Of a DNA stretch of 57,918 nucleotides, positions 1 to 9,010 are shown piece by piece. Source of the stretch: Bradyrhizobium sp. AS23.2 (GTDB lineage Bacteria > Pseudomonadota > Alphaproteobacteria > Rhizobiales > Xanthobacteraceae); assembly GCF_001908185.1 (NCBI RefSeq), contig NZ_LGHM01000092.1, positions 1 through 57,918 on the forward strand. The letters run 5' to 3'. The notes under the pieces are model-generated. The model was given only the letters and a program-made list of their open reading frames with translations. It did not search any database and was not told where the DNA came from. Every line of letters begins with the position of its first letter. The stretch's first letter is position 1. Both the position numbers and the translations under genes were made by a program.

Positions 1-1190
<1,190 letters not shown>

Positions 1191-1602
1191 GTCAAAAGCG
1201 GGCGCCCGACGCAGTCCGCGGGGCGCGCGCAAAAGGGTGTCGAGAAGACACCTGCGTGTTTGGGGTGTCGGATGGCTTGGTGAGATGGGGCAAGCCAGAG
1301 GCCCGAAAGGGCTTAAGAACACGCGGCTCGCTACGACCCCTTGATTCGCAAGAGGTCTCGCTGGGTCATATGGAACATCGAGGGGGCGCTTTCAAGGCAA
1401 GCTCGCCTCAAACGGCGATTGCGGTGCAAAAATAGTTGTGCCGGAAATTTAGACAGGAGCACAAGTTTGCTCAAAAAATGAACTGCTTGCCGCATTAGCA
1501 TACATTCTATTCGCTCAAATTTTGAGCAGTTGGACCGCGGTCGAATTTAGATTGCGGCAAAATTGTCTATTCTGACCAATAGGTTGGCAGGTGCCCAGCC
1601 CA
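1191..1602. other. Intergenic region between rhlE and urtA
   Basis: This gap holds no convincing gene. Its left half is the 5' leader and promoter side of the helicase gene. Its right half is more AT-rich and carries two dyad-symmetric sites (1469-1483 and 1513-1527) upstream of the sigma-54 promoter of urtA, annotated separately. I saw no RNA gene or repeat copy here. Confidence 0.6.
1469..1527 (+). promoter_or_regulatory. Candidate activator sites: two dyads 44 bp apart
   Basis: At 1513-1527 lies the perfect palindrome GCTCAAATTTTGAGC (7-bp arms around one base). At 1469-1483 lies the degenerate relative GCTCAAAAAATGAAC. The centres are 44 bp apart, about four helical turns, and lie about 109 and 153 bp upstream of the start predicted from the sigma-54 promoter. 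That is the usual position for enhancer-binding proteins. The sequence is not the NtrC consensus (TGCACC-N5-GGTGCA), so the binding protein is unknown. Confidence 0.5.
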
Positions 1603-1618
1603 TGGCATGGTTCTTGCG
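1603..1618 (+). promoter_or_regulatory. Sigma-54 (RpoN) promoter of the urt-ure operon
   Basis: The sequence TGGCATGGTTCTTGCG matches the -24/-12 consensus TGGCAC-N5-TTGC. The invariant GG (1604-1605) and GC (1616-1617) are exactly 10 bases apart. The predicted start is near 1629, giving a ~65 nt leader before urtA. RpoN control fits nitrogen-limitation induction of urea uptake. This is a sequence match only; the start site is not measured. Confidence 0.78.
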
Positions 1619-1694
1619 ATTCCATTAATCGCAGGCGGCCGTGGGGGCCGTTTCGCAGCGTTTTTCACGCCTGCGTCAGGGAGATGATACACTC

Positions 1695-3017
1695 ATGCCT
1701 ACCAAATCCACTCGCGATATAGCGGCGTCATTTACCCGCCGCGGCGTGCTCGCCGCGACCGCCGGACTGATGCTCGGTCTGGCTTCCATTTCAGGTGCGA
1801 AGGCCGCGGACGACACCATCAAGGTCGGCGTCCTTCATTCTCTCTCGGGCACCATGGCCATCAGCGAAACCACGCTGAAGGACACCATCCTCTTCCTGAT
1901 CGATGAGCAGAACAAGAAGGGCGGTGTGCTCGGCAAGAAGCTCGAGGCCGTCGTCGTCGACCCTGCTTCGAACTGGCCGCTGTTCGCCGAAAAGGCGCGC
2001 GAGCTGATCACCAAGGACAAGGTCGCGGTCGTGTTCGGCTGCTGGACCTCGGTGTCGCGCAAGTCGGTGCTCCCGGTGTTCAAGGAGCTGAACAACATCC
2101 TGTTTTACCCCGTGCAGTACGAGGGCGAGGAGAGCGAGCGCAACGTGTTCTACACGGGTGCGGCGCCGAACCAGCAGGCGATCCCGGCCGTCGACTACCT
2201 GATGAAGGAAGAGAAGGTGAAGCGCTGGGTGCTCGCAGGCACGGACTACGTCTATCCGCGCACCACCAACAAGATTCTGGAAGCCTATCTGAAGTCGAAG
2301 GGTGTCGCCCAGGAAGACATCATGATCAACTACACGCCGTTCGGACATTCCGACTGGCAGACGATCGTGGCCGACATCAAGAAGTTCGGCTCGGCCGGCA
2401 AGAAGACCGCGGTGGTCTCGACCATCAACGGCGACGCCAACGTTCCCTTCTACAAGGAGCTCGGCAACCAGGGCATCAAGGCGAAGGACATCCCGGTGGT
2501 CGCGTTCTCGGTGGGTGAGGAAGAGCTCGCCGGCATCGACACCAAACCGCTGGTCGGCCATCTCGCCGCCTGGAACTACTTCGAGTCGATCAAGACTCCC
2601 GCGAACGAGAAGTTCATCAAGGAGTGGCAGGCCTACACCAAGAACCCGAAGCGTGTGACCAACGACCCGATGGAAGCGCACGTGATCGGCTTCAACATGT
2701 GGGTGAAGGCCGTCGAGAAGGTGAAGTCGACCGATCCGGACAAGGTGATCGAAGCGCTTCCCGGGACCGAGGCGCCGAACCTGACCGGCGGCGTGTCGAA
2801 GATGCTGCCGAACCACCACATCACCAAGCCGGTGTTCATCGGCGAGATCAAGGGCAACGGGCAGTTCGACGTGGTCTGGAAGACCCCGGGTCTTGTCGCC
2901 GGCGATGCATGGTCGAAGGAGCTCGACGGCTCAAAGGACCTGATCGGCGACTGGGTCGGCAAGAAGTGCGGCAACTTCAACACCAAGACCAACAAGTGCC
3001 TCGGTTCGGGCTCCTGA
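1695..3017 (+). CDS. urtA: Urea ABC transporter, periplasmic substrate-binding protein
   Basis: This 440 aa protein of the branched-chain-amino-acid/urea/amide binding family captures urea in the periplasm for UrtBCDE. The ATG at 1695 follows a purine-rich GGGAGATGATA and is preferred over an upstream in-frame GTG at 1641. The N-terminus has a twin-arginine-like signal (TRRGVLAATAG, Arg15-Arg16; hydrophobic stretch ending GAKA). The mature part starts DDTIKVGVLHSLSGTMA, followed by the conserved VVFGCWTSVSRKSVLPV and NVFYTGAAPNQQ segments typical of UrtA. It is the first gene downstream of the sigma-54 promoter and is followed by a hairpin before urtB, as often seen where the binding protein is made in excess of the membrane parts. 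Confidence 0.95.
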   Translation: MPTKSTRDIAASFTRRGVLAATAGLMLGLASISGAKAADDTIKVGVLHSLSGTMAISETTLKDTILFLIDEQNKKGGVLGKKLEAVVVDPASNWPLFAEKARELITKDKVAVVFGCWTSVSRKSVLPVFKELNNILFYPVQYEGEESERNVFYTGAAPNQQAIPAVDYLMKEEKVKRWVLAGTDYVYPRTTNKILEAYLKSKGVAQEDIMINYTPFGHSDWQTIVADIKKFGSAGKKTAVVSTINGDANVPFYKELGNQGIKAKDIPVVAFSVGEEELAGIDTKPLVGHLAAWNYFESIKTPANEKFIKEWQAYTKNPKRVTNDPMEAHVIGFNMWVKAVEKVKSTDPDKVIEALPGTEAPNLTGGVSKMLPNHHITKPVFIGEIKGNGQFDVVWKTPGLVAGDAWSKELDGSKDLIGDWVGKKCGNFNTKTNKCLGSGS

Positions 3018-3045
3018 TCCGGATCTGACGGTTCATTGCACGACG

Positions 3046-3075
3046 GGAGAAGGCGACTATTCCGCCGCCTTCTCC
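3046..3075 (+). terminator. Hairpin between urtA and urtB (attenuator or mRNA-stabilising stem)
   Basis: GGAGAAGGCG (3046-3055) pairs perfectly with CGCCTTCTCC (3066-3075) around a 10-nt loop. No T-run follows, so a partial terminator or a 3'-end stabiliser of the urtA message is more likely than a full stop. The operon continues 25 bp downstream. Confidence 0.55.
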
Positions 3076-3100
3076 ACCACTTCTGCCGGGATGATTCACT

Positions 3101-4708
3101 GTGCCAACCAATTTGTCTGCCCGCTTCTGTACCTTTGTCCTCTCGTTGTTTCTGATCGCGTTCGCGCTGCCCGCCTTCGCCGGTCCGTTCGAGGATGCGG
3201 TCGCCAAATTCGCCAATGACGATTTTTCCGACACCGAAGAGGCGATCGGCGTGGTCGCGAGCAGCGGCAACACGCTGGCCTTTCCGATCATCAGCGCGCT
3301 CCAGGACGGCCGCCTCATGGCCGATCCGGACAGCAAGAAGGTTTACGTCACCGGAGCCGACGGCAAGTCGATCGATGCCGCGACCGGCCAGCCCGTGGCC
3401 AGCGTTCCCGACAGTGCGAGTGCGGTTCGTCTCAACAACCGCCTGCGCCGCAGCGTCGACGCTGCGCTCGGCAGCCTGACGCTCCAGTCGCCGAATCTCG
3501 GAACGCGGCTGCAGGCCGCGCAATCCGTCTTCAAGTCGCATGAAGAGACCGCGCTCGAGGCCGTCGACGGCGCGCTCGCCAAGGAAACCAACAAATCAGT
3601 CAGGGTGGCGCTGGGCGAAGCCCGCGCGGCGATCCTGTTGTTCAAGTCCGACGCCACCGAGGTCGAGAAGCTCGAGGCGGTCGCCACCCTCAAGGCGCGA
3701 GGTGACCAGGAGGCGCTGGCGCTGCTCACCGGCATGGGCGACCAGCCGGAGTCGGTGACCAAGGCTGCCGCGAGCGCGATTGGCTCGATCCAGAATTCGC
3801 TCGCGGTGTGGTCCACCGTGCAGAATGCCTGGTACGGCCTCTCGCTCGGCTCGGTGCTGCTGCTCGCCGCGATCGGGCTCGCCATCACCTTCGGCGTGAT
3901 GGGCGTCATCAACATGGCGCATGGCGAAATGGTGATGCTGGGGGCCTACACCACCTTCGTGGTGCAGGAGGTCATCCGCACCCGCTTTCCCGGCCTGTTC
4001 GACTATTCGCTGTTCATAGCCGTGCCGCTGGCCTTCCTGGTGTCGGGCGCGATCGGCGTGCTGATCGAGCGCAGCATCATCCGCTTCCTCTACGGCCGCC
4101 CGCTGGAGACCCTGCTTGCGACCTGGGGCCTGTCGCTGGTGCTCCAGCAGGCCGTGCGCACCATGTTCGGTCCGACCAACCGCGAGGTCGGCAACCCCTC
4201 CTGGATGAGCGGCGCGTTCGAGCTCGGCCAGATCACCATCACCTATAACCGGCTGTGGATCCTCTGCTTCACGCTGGCGGTGTTCGCGATCCTGCTTGCG
4301 ATGCTGCGCTACACCGCGCTCGGTCTCGAGATGCGTGCGGTGACACAGAACCGCCGCATGGCGGCCTCGATGGGCATCGCCACCTCGCGCGTTGACGCGC
4401 TCACCTTCGGTCTCGGCTCGGGTATCGCCGGCATCGCCGGCGTGGCGCTGTCGCAGATCGACAATGTCAGCCCAAATCTCGGTCAGAGCTACATCATCGA
4501 CAGCTTCATGGTCGTGGTGTTCGGCGGCGTCGGCAATCTCTGGGGCACGCTGGTCGGCGCCTTCACGCTCGGCATCGCCAACAAGTTCCTGGAGCCGATC
4601 GCCGGCGCCGTGCTCGGCAAGATCGCCATCCTGGTTCTCATCATCCTGTTCATTCAAAAGCGGCCGCGCGGCCTGTTCGCGCTCAAGGGCCGTGCGGTGG
4701 AAGCATGA
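3101..4708 (+). CDS. urtB: Urea ABC transporter, permease subunit UrtB
   Basis: This 535 aa inner-membrane permease starts at GTG 3101. A cleavable signal-like segment ends near AFA27. A ~200-residue, mostly helical extracytoplasmic region follows. The LivH-type permease domain runs from about residue 245 to the end and includes GVMGVINMAHGEMVMLGAYT and the C-terminal FGGVGNLWGTLVGAF signature. The long N-terminal extension separates UrtB from amino-acid LivH proteins (~300 aa) and matches the usual UrtB length. The stop overlaps the urtC start (ATGA at 4705-4708), so the two are translationally coupled. With UrtC it forms the urea channel powered by UrtD and UrtE. Confidence 0.94.
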   Translation: MPTNLSARFCTFVLSLFLIAFALPAFAGPFEDAVAKFANDDFSDTEEAIGVVASSGNTLAFPIISALQDGRLMADPDSKKVYVTGADGKSIDAATGQPVASVPDSASAVRLNNRLRRSVDAALGSLTLQSPNLGTRLQAAQSVFKSHEETALEAVDGALAKETNKSVRVALGEARAAILLFKSDATEVEKLEAVATLKARGDQEALALLTGMGDQPESVTKAAASAIGSIQNSLAVWSTVQNAWYGLSLGSVLLLAAIGLAITFGVMGVINMAHGEMVMLGAYTTFVVQEVIRTRFPGLFDYSLFIAVPLAFLVSGAIGVLIERSIIRFLYGRPLETLLATWGLSLVLQQAVRTMFGPTNREVGNPSWMSGAFELGQITITYNRLWILCFTLAVFAILLAMLRYTALGLEMRAVTQNRRMAASMGIATSRVDALTFGLGSGIAGIAGVALSQIDNVSPNLGQSYIIDSFMVVVFGGVGNLWGTLVGAFTLGIANKFLEPIAGAVLGKIAILVLIILFIQKRPRGLFALKGRAVEA

Positions 4709-5874
4709 CCCCCCACATGCTGACCCGATCGCTGGACCGTGGCGCGGCGATCTTCCTCGCCGTCGTCGCCGCCTGCGGCATCCTCATCCCGCTCTCGAAC
4801 CTGCTGCTGCCCGCGGGGTCGTTCCTGCAGGTGCCGACCTATCTCGTCGCACTGTGGGGCAAGTATGTCTGCTACGCGATCCTGGCGCTCGCGATCGACC
4901 TGATCTGGGGCTATTGCGGTATCCTCTCGCTCGGCCACGGTGCGTTCTTCGCGCTCGGCGGCTACGCCATGGGCATGTACCTGATGCGGCAGATCGGCGC
5001 CCGCGGCGTCTACGGCAACCCGATCCTGCCGGATTTCATGGTGTTCCTGAACTGGCAGAAGCTGCCATGGTACTGGTACGGCTTCGATATGTTCTGGTTC
5101 GCGGCGCTGATGGTGCTGTTCGTGCCCGGCCTGCTCGCCTTCTGCTTCGGCTGGCTCGCCTTCCGCTCCCGCGTCACCGGCGTGTACCTGTCGATCATCA
5201 CGCAGGCGATGACCTATGCGCTGCTGCTCGCCTTCTTCCGCAATGATTTCGGCTTCGGCGGGAACAACGGCCTGACCGACTTCAAGGACATCCTGGGCTT
5301 CAACGTCCAGGCCGAAGGCACCCGCGCTGCGCTGTTCGCACTGAGCTGTCTGGCGCTGATCGTCGGTTTCCTGATCTGCCGTTTCATCGTCTCGTCAAAG
5401 CTCGGCAAGGTCTTGATCGCGGTGCGTGATGCGGAATCGCGCACGCGCTTCCTCGGTTACCGCGTCGAGTCCTACAAGCTGTTCGTGTTCACGGTCTCGG
5501 CCTGCATGGCGGGCGTTGCTGGCGCGCTCTACGTGCCGCAGGTCGGCATTATCAATCCGAGCGAATTCGCGCCGGGCAATTCGATCGAGGCGGTGATCTG
5601 GGTCGCGGTCGGTGGTCGCGGCACGCTGGTCGGCGCGGCGCTCGGTGCCGTCGTCGTCAACTACGCAAAGACGTTCTTCACCTCCGGCGTGCTCGCGCCC
5701 TACTGGCTTTTCATGCTGGGTGCACTGTTCATCCTGGTGACGCTGCTGCTGCCGAAGGGCATCGTCGGCACCTTCATCGCCTGGTGGGAATCGTCGAACG
5801 AAAAACGCACCGCGGCGGCCATCGCGAGCGCGGCGGTCGAGGACGGCGTGGCCGAACCGAAGATGGTGGAGTAG
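4705..5874 (+). CDS. urtC: Urea ABC transporter, permease subunit UrtC
   Basis: This 389 aa LivM-type permease overlaps the urtB stop by 4 bp. It has multiple hydrophobic segments and the family signatures LIWGYCGILSLGHGAFFALG and FGFGGNNGLTDF, plus the EAA-like loop VRDAESRTRFLGYRVESYKLFVF and VGGRGTLVGAALGA. It is the second transmembrane subunit of the urea importer, and its length is typical. Six bases separate its stop from urtD. Confidence 0.94.
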   Translation: MTPHMLTRSLDRGAAIFLAVVAACGILIPLSNLLLPAGSFLQVPTYLVALWGKYVCYAILALAIDLIWGYCGILSLGHGAFFALGGYAMGMYLMRQIGARGVYGNPILPDFMVFLNWQKLPWYWYGFDMFWFAALMVLFVPGLLAFCFGWLAFRSRVTGVYLSIITQAMTYALLLAFFRNDFGFGGNNGLTDFKDILGFNVQAEGTRAALFALSCLALIVGFLICRFIVSSKLGKVLIAVRDAESRTRFLGYRVESYKLFVFTVSACMAGVAGALYVPQVGIINPSEFAPGNSIEAVIWVAVGGRGTLVGAALGAVVVNYAKTFFTSGVLAPYWLFMLGALFILVTLLLPKGIVGTFIAWWESSNEKRTAAAIASAAVEDGVAEPKMVE

Positions 5875-5880
5875 GCGTAG

Positions 5881-6642
5881 ATGAACGTCATGGACACCCG
5901 CGCGACTTCCGCGATGCTCTATCTCGACGGCGTGCACGTCTCCTTCGACGGCTTCCACGCCATCAACAATCTGTCGCTGACGCTCGCGCCCGGCGAGATG
6001 CGCGCGATCATCGGCCCGAACGGCGCCGGCAAGACCACGATGATGGACATCATCACCGGCAAGACCAAGCCGGACGAAGGTACGGTGCTGTTCGACGGCG
6101 TCACCGACCTGGCGCGCCTGGATGAGACCCGCATCGCCGAGCTCGGCATCGGCCGCAAATTCCAGAAGCCGACGGTGTTCGAGAGCCAGACCGTGCAGGA
6201 CAACCTCCTGCTGGCGCTCAATGTCGATCACTCGGTGCGAGGCACGCTGTTCTGGCGCGGCAGCAAGGCGGAATCGGAGCGCATCGACAAGGTGCTGGAA
6301 ACGATCCGTCTCACCGAGGCGCGCAACCGGCTGGCCGGCAGCCTCAGCCACGGTCAGAAGCAGTGGCTCGAGATTGGCATGCTGCTCGCACAGGATCCGA
6401 AACTCCTGCTAGTCGACGAGCCTGTCGCCGGCATGACCGACGTCGAGACGCACCTCACCGCCGAGCTGCTCAAGGAGATCAACAAGACCCACACCGTGAT
6501 GGTCGTCGAGCACGACATGACGTTCGTGCGCGAGCTCGGCGTCAAGGTCACCTGCCTGCACGAAGGCACGGTACTGGCGGAAGGCACAATCGACCAGGTC
6601 TCGTCCAACGAGCGGGTCATCGAAGTCTATCTGGGACGCTGA
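5881..6642 (+). CDS. urtD: Urea ABC transporter, ATP-binding subunit UrtD
   Basis: This 253 aa ABC ATPase of the LivG type has Walker A GPNGAGKTT, signature LSHGQKQWLEIGMLL, Walker B LLLVDEPVAGM and the H-loop VVEHDM. The N-terminal MDTRATSAMLYLDGVHVSFDG and the SHGQ (rather than SGGQ) signature fit UrtD. It hydrolyses ATP on the cytoplasmic face to drive urea import. Only 3 bp separate it from urtE. The start at 5881 is used; a second ATG (5890) lies close by. Confidence 0.94.
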   Translation: MNVMDTRATSAMLYLDGVHVSFDGFHAINNLSLTLAPGEMRAIIGPNGAGKTTMMDIITGKTKPDEGTVLFDGVTDLARLDETRIAELGIGRKFQKPTVFESQTVQDNLLLALNVDHSVRGTLFWRGSKAESERIDKVLETIRLTEARNRLAGSLSHGQKQWLEIGMLLAQDPKLLLVDEPVAGMTDVETHLTAELLKEINKTHTVMVVEHDMTFVRELGVKVTCLHEGTVLAEGTIDQVSSNERVIEVYLGR

Positions 6643-6645
6643 GAG

Positions 6646-7341
6646 ATGCTTGAGGTCAAGGATATCAACCTGTTCTACGGCGCGGCGCAGGCGCTGCGCG
6701 GCGTTTCGATCTCGGCCGAGCCCGGCAAGGTGACTTGTGTGCTCGGGCGCAACGGCGTCGGCAAGACTTCGCTCCTGCGCGCTATGGTCGGCCAGTATCC
6801 GATCTCCTCGGGCGCAATCGTGCTCGACGGCAGCGACATCACAGGCCTGAAGCCTTATGAGCGGGCGCGCAAGGGCATCGGCTTCGTGCCGCAGGGCCGA
6901 GAGATTTTTCCACTGCTGACGGTGGAGGAAAACCTGAAGACCGGCTTCGGCCCGCTCAAGCGCGAGGACAAGCACATTCCGGACGACGTGTTCTCGCTGT
7001 TCCCGGTGCTGCAATCCATGCTCGGTCGGCGCGGCGGCGATCTTTCCGGCGGCCAGCAGCAGCAACTCGCGATCGGGCGCGCGCTGGTGATGCGGCCGAA
7101 GCTGCTGCTCCTCGACGAGCCGACCGAAGGTATCCAGCCCTCGATCATCAAGGACATCGGCCGCGCCATCTCGTATTTGCGCAACCTCGGCAATATCGCC
7201 ATCGTGCTGGTCGAACAATATCTCGACTTTGCCTGCGAACTCGGCGACAGTTTCGCCGTGATGGATCGCGGTGCGGTGAAATTCGCCTGCGACCGCTCCA
7301 ATCTCGACGCGAGCGAAATCAGCCGCCAGATGGCGCTGTAA
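6646..7341 (+). CDS. urtE: Urea ABC transporter, ATP-binding subunit UrtE
   Basis: This 231 aa LivF-type ABC ATPase has Walker A GRNGVGKTSLLRA, signature LSGGQQQQLAIGRAL, Walker B LLLLDEPTEGIQPS and a VEQYLDFA H-loop region. It starts 3 bp after urtD and completes the transporter. The next gene, ureD, begins 51 bp downstream on the same strand, so transport and hydrolysis genes are probably cotranscribed. Confidence 0.94.
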   Translation: MLEVKDINLFYGAAQALRGVSISAEPGKVTCVLGRNGVGKTSLLRAMVGQYPISSGAIVLDGSDITGLKPYERARKGIGFVPQGREIFPLLTVEENLKTGFGPLKREDKHIPDDVFSLFPVLQSMLGRRGGDLSGGQQQQLAIGRALVMRPKLLLLDEPTEGIQPSIIKDIGRAISYLRNLGNIAIVLVEQYLDFACELGDSFAVMDRGAVKFACDRSNLDASEISRQMAL

Positions 7342-7392
7342 GCCAAGAAGCCGTAAACTACGAAATCTTGCCGCGACCGGCTGGGGAGGCGG

Positions 7393-8223
7393 ATGCGCAG
7401 CGAACCTTCAGTCACGTCCACCGTATTCGAGGCCAACCGCGCCCGCGGCGCGGTGCGGTTCGACGTGCATGCGCGCGACGGCGTGACCCGGCGCGGCGTC
7501 TTGCATGAATCCGGCTCGCTGCGCGTGCGCTTTCCCTCGCCGGAAGATCAAGGTCTGTCCGGCGTGTTCGTCAACACCGCTGGTGGGGTCGCTGGCGGCG
7601 ATCGCTTCGACATCGAGATCGCGGCGGCCGACGCCGCGCGCCTGACGCTGACGACGGCGGCGGCCGAGAAGGTCTACCGCGCCCCTGGTCCGGCGGCGCA
7701 GCTCAACATCGCACTGAAGATCGGTGCCGGCGCGCATCTGTCCTGGCTCCCGCAGGAGACCATCCTGTTCGACCGGGCGCGCGTGCAACGCCGCTTCGAC
7801 ATCGCGCTCGATGAAGCGGCCTCGCTCCTGCTCTGCGAGATCGTCGTGTTCGGCCGCACCGCCATGGGCGAGCGGATGGAGCAGGGCGAGTTCGTCGACC
7901 GCTGGCGTCTCTCCCGCGGCGGCAAGCTGGTCTTCGCAGAAACCGTCAGGCTCGATGGCAACATCGGCGCCAAACTTGCGCGATCGGCGGTCGCAAAGGG
8001 CGGCGCGGCAATCGGCACGGCGCTGATCGTTCCCGGCGACGAAGCTCTGGTCGAGCGCATCCGTGAGGCGTCGGAATCATTCTCCGGCGAGGTCGGGATA
8101 TCCGCCTGGAATGGCTTTGCAATGGCGCGGTTCTGTGCCCAAGATGCGGCCCGCTTGCGCGCCGACATGATCGCCGTGCTGGCGCGCACCGGCGCGGCTT
8201 TGCCGCGGCTCTGGCTGAATTGA
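7393..8223 (+). CDS. ureD: Urease accessory protein UreD
   Basis: This 276 aa UreD/UreH scaffold binds apo-urease and recruits UreF-UreG for nickel insertion. Visible family signatures are VRFPSPEDQGLSGVFVNTAG, GGVAGGDRF, LTTAAAEKVYR, LSWLPQETILFDRARVQRR and LCEIVVFGRTAMGE. ATG 7393 is the first start in frame after urtE. It is the first gene of the ure block, as is usual in rhizobia. Confidence 0.94.
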   Translation: MRSEPSVTSTVFEANRARGAVRFDVHARDGVTRRGVLHESGSLRVRFPSPEDQGLSGVFVNTAGGVAGGDRFDIEIAAADAARLTLTTAAAEKVYRAPGPAAQLNIALKIGAGAHLSWLPQETILFDRARVQRRFDIALDEAASLLLCEIVVFGRTAMGERMEQGEFVDRWRLSRGGKLVFAETVRLDGNIGAKLARSAVAKGGAAIGTALIVPGDEALVERIREASESFSGEVGISAWNGFAMARFCAQDAARLRADMIAVLARTGAALPRLWLN

Positions 8224-8263
8224 TAACTGGCTGAATTGATGCGTTGAACGGAAGAGATTTCGC

Positions 8264-8566
8264 ATGAACCTGTCTCCCCGCGAAAAGGACAAGCTTCTGA
8301 TCTCGATGGCGGCCATCGTGGCGCGCCGCCGGCTCGACCGCGGCGTCAAGCTCAATCATCCGGAGGCGGTCGCGATCATCTCCGACTTCATCCTCGAAGG
8401 CGCGCGCGACGGCCGCACTGTCGCCGAGCTGATGCAATCCGGCGCGCAGGTGCTCACCCGCGACCAGGTGATGCCAGGCATCCCTGAAATGATCCACGAC
8501 ATCCAGGTCGAGGCGACGTTCCCGGACGGGACGAAGCTCGTCACCGTCCATGAACCGATCCGATAG
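8264..8566 (+). CDS. ureA: Urease gamma subunit
   Basis: This 100 aa protein matches the normal gamma-subunit length. Signatures are NLSPREKDKLLISMAA, RGVKLNHPEAVAII, EGARDGRTVAELM and VMPGIPEMIHDIQVEATFPDG. It forms the outer part of the (UreABC)3 enzyme that hydrolyses urea to ammonia and carbamate. ureA is separated from ureB by a ~112 bp palindromic repeat instead of the usual few bases. Confidence 0.97.
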   Translation: MNLSPREKDKLLISMAAIVARRRLDRGVKLNHPEAVAIISDFILEGARDGRTVAELMQSGAQVLTRDQVMPGIPEMIHDIQVEATFPDGTKLVTVHEPIR

Positions 8567-8575
8567 TTCAAATTC

Positions 8576-8687
8576 GTCATTCCGGGGCGCCCGCAAGGCG
8601 AACCCGGAATCCAGAGATTGTTGATCGAGATTCTCAGATGCGCAATTGCGCATCATAGTTCGCGCCGAAGGCGCGCCCCGGAATGAC
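8576..8687. repeat. Palindromic interspersed repeat (family 1, copy 1) between ureA and ureB
   Basis: The ends GTCATTCCGGGGCGC and GCGCCCCGGAATGAC are inverted. The internal block from GATTCTCAGATGCGCAATTG onward is shared almost base for base with the element at 50877-51001. The element is non-coding, lies wholly within the ureA-ureB spacer, and should form a strong hairpin in the operon mRNA. Confidence 0.85.
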
Positions 8688-8701
8688 GGAGGAAGACAGA
8701 C

Positions 8702-9007
8702 ATGATCCCCGGCGAACTCTTCATCCAGGACGGCGAGATCGAGCTCAATGCCGGCCGCAAGACCGTGACGCTGACGGTTGCCAACACCGGCGACCGACCG
8801 ATCCAGGTCGGCTCGCACTACCATTTCTTCGAGACCAACCCCGCGCTGAAGTTCGACCGCAAGAAAGCCCGTGGCATGCGCCTCGATATCGCCGCCGGCA
8901 CCGCCGTCCGCTTCGAGCCCGGCCAGACCCGCGACGTCCAGCTCGTCGCCATGGCCGGCAAGAAGACCATCTACGGTTTTCGTGGCGACGTGATGGGGAA
9001 GCTGTGA
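8702..9007 (+). CDS. ureB: Urease beta subunit
   Basis: This 101 aa protein has the standard bacterial beta-subunit length. Signatures are MIPGELF, VANTGDRPIQVGSHYHFFETN, RGMRLDIAAGTAVRFEPGQ and YGFRGDVMGKL. A GGAGGAAG ribosome-binding site precedes the ATG. It packs between UreA and UreC in the trimeric enzyme. Here an HD-domain gene, 3 bp downstream, separates it from ureC. Confidence 0.97.
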   Translation: MIPGELFIQDGEIELNAGRKTVTLTVANTGDRPIQVGSHYHFFETNPALKFDRKKARGMRLDIAAGTAVRFEPGQTRDVQLVAMAGKKTIYGFRGDVMGKL

Positions 9008-9010
9008 GGC

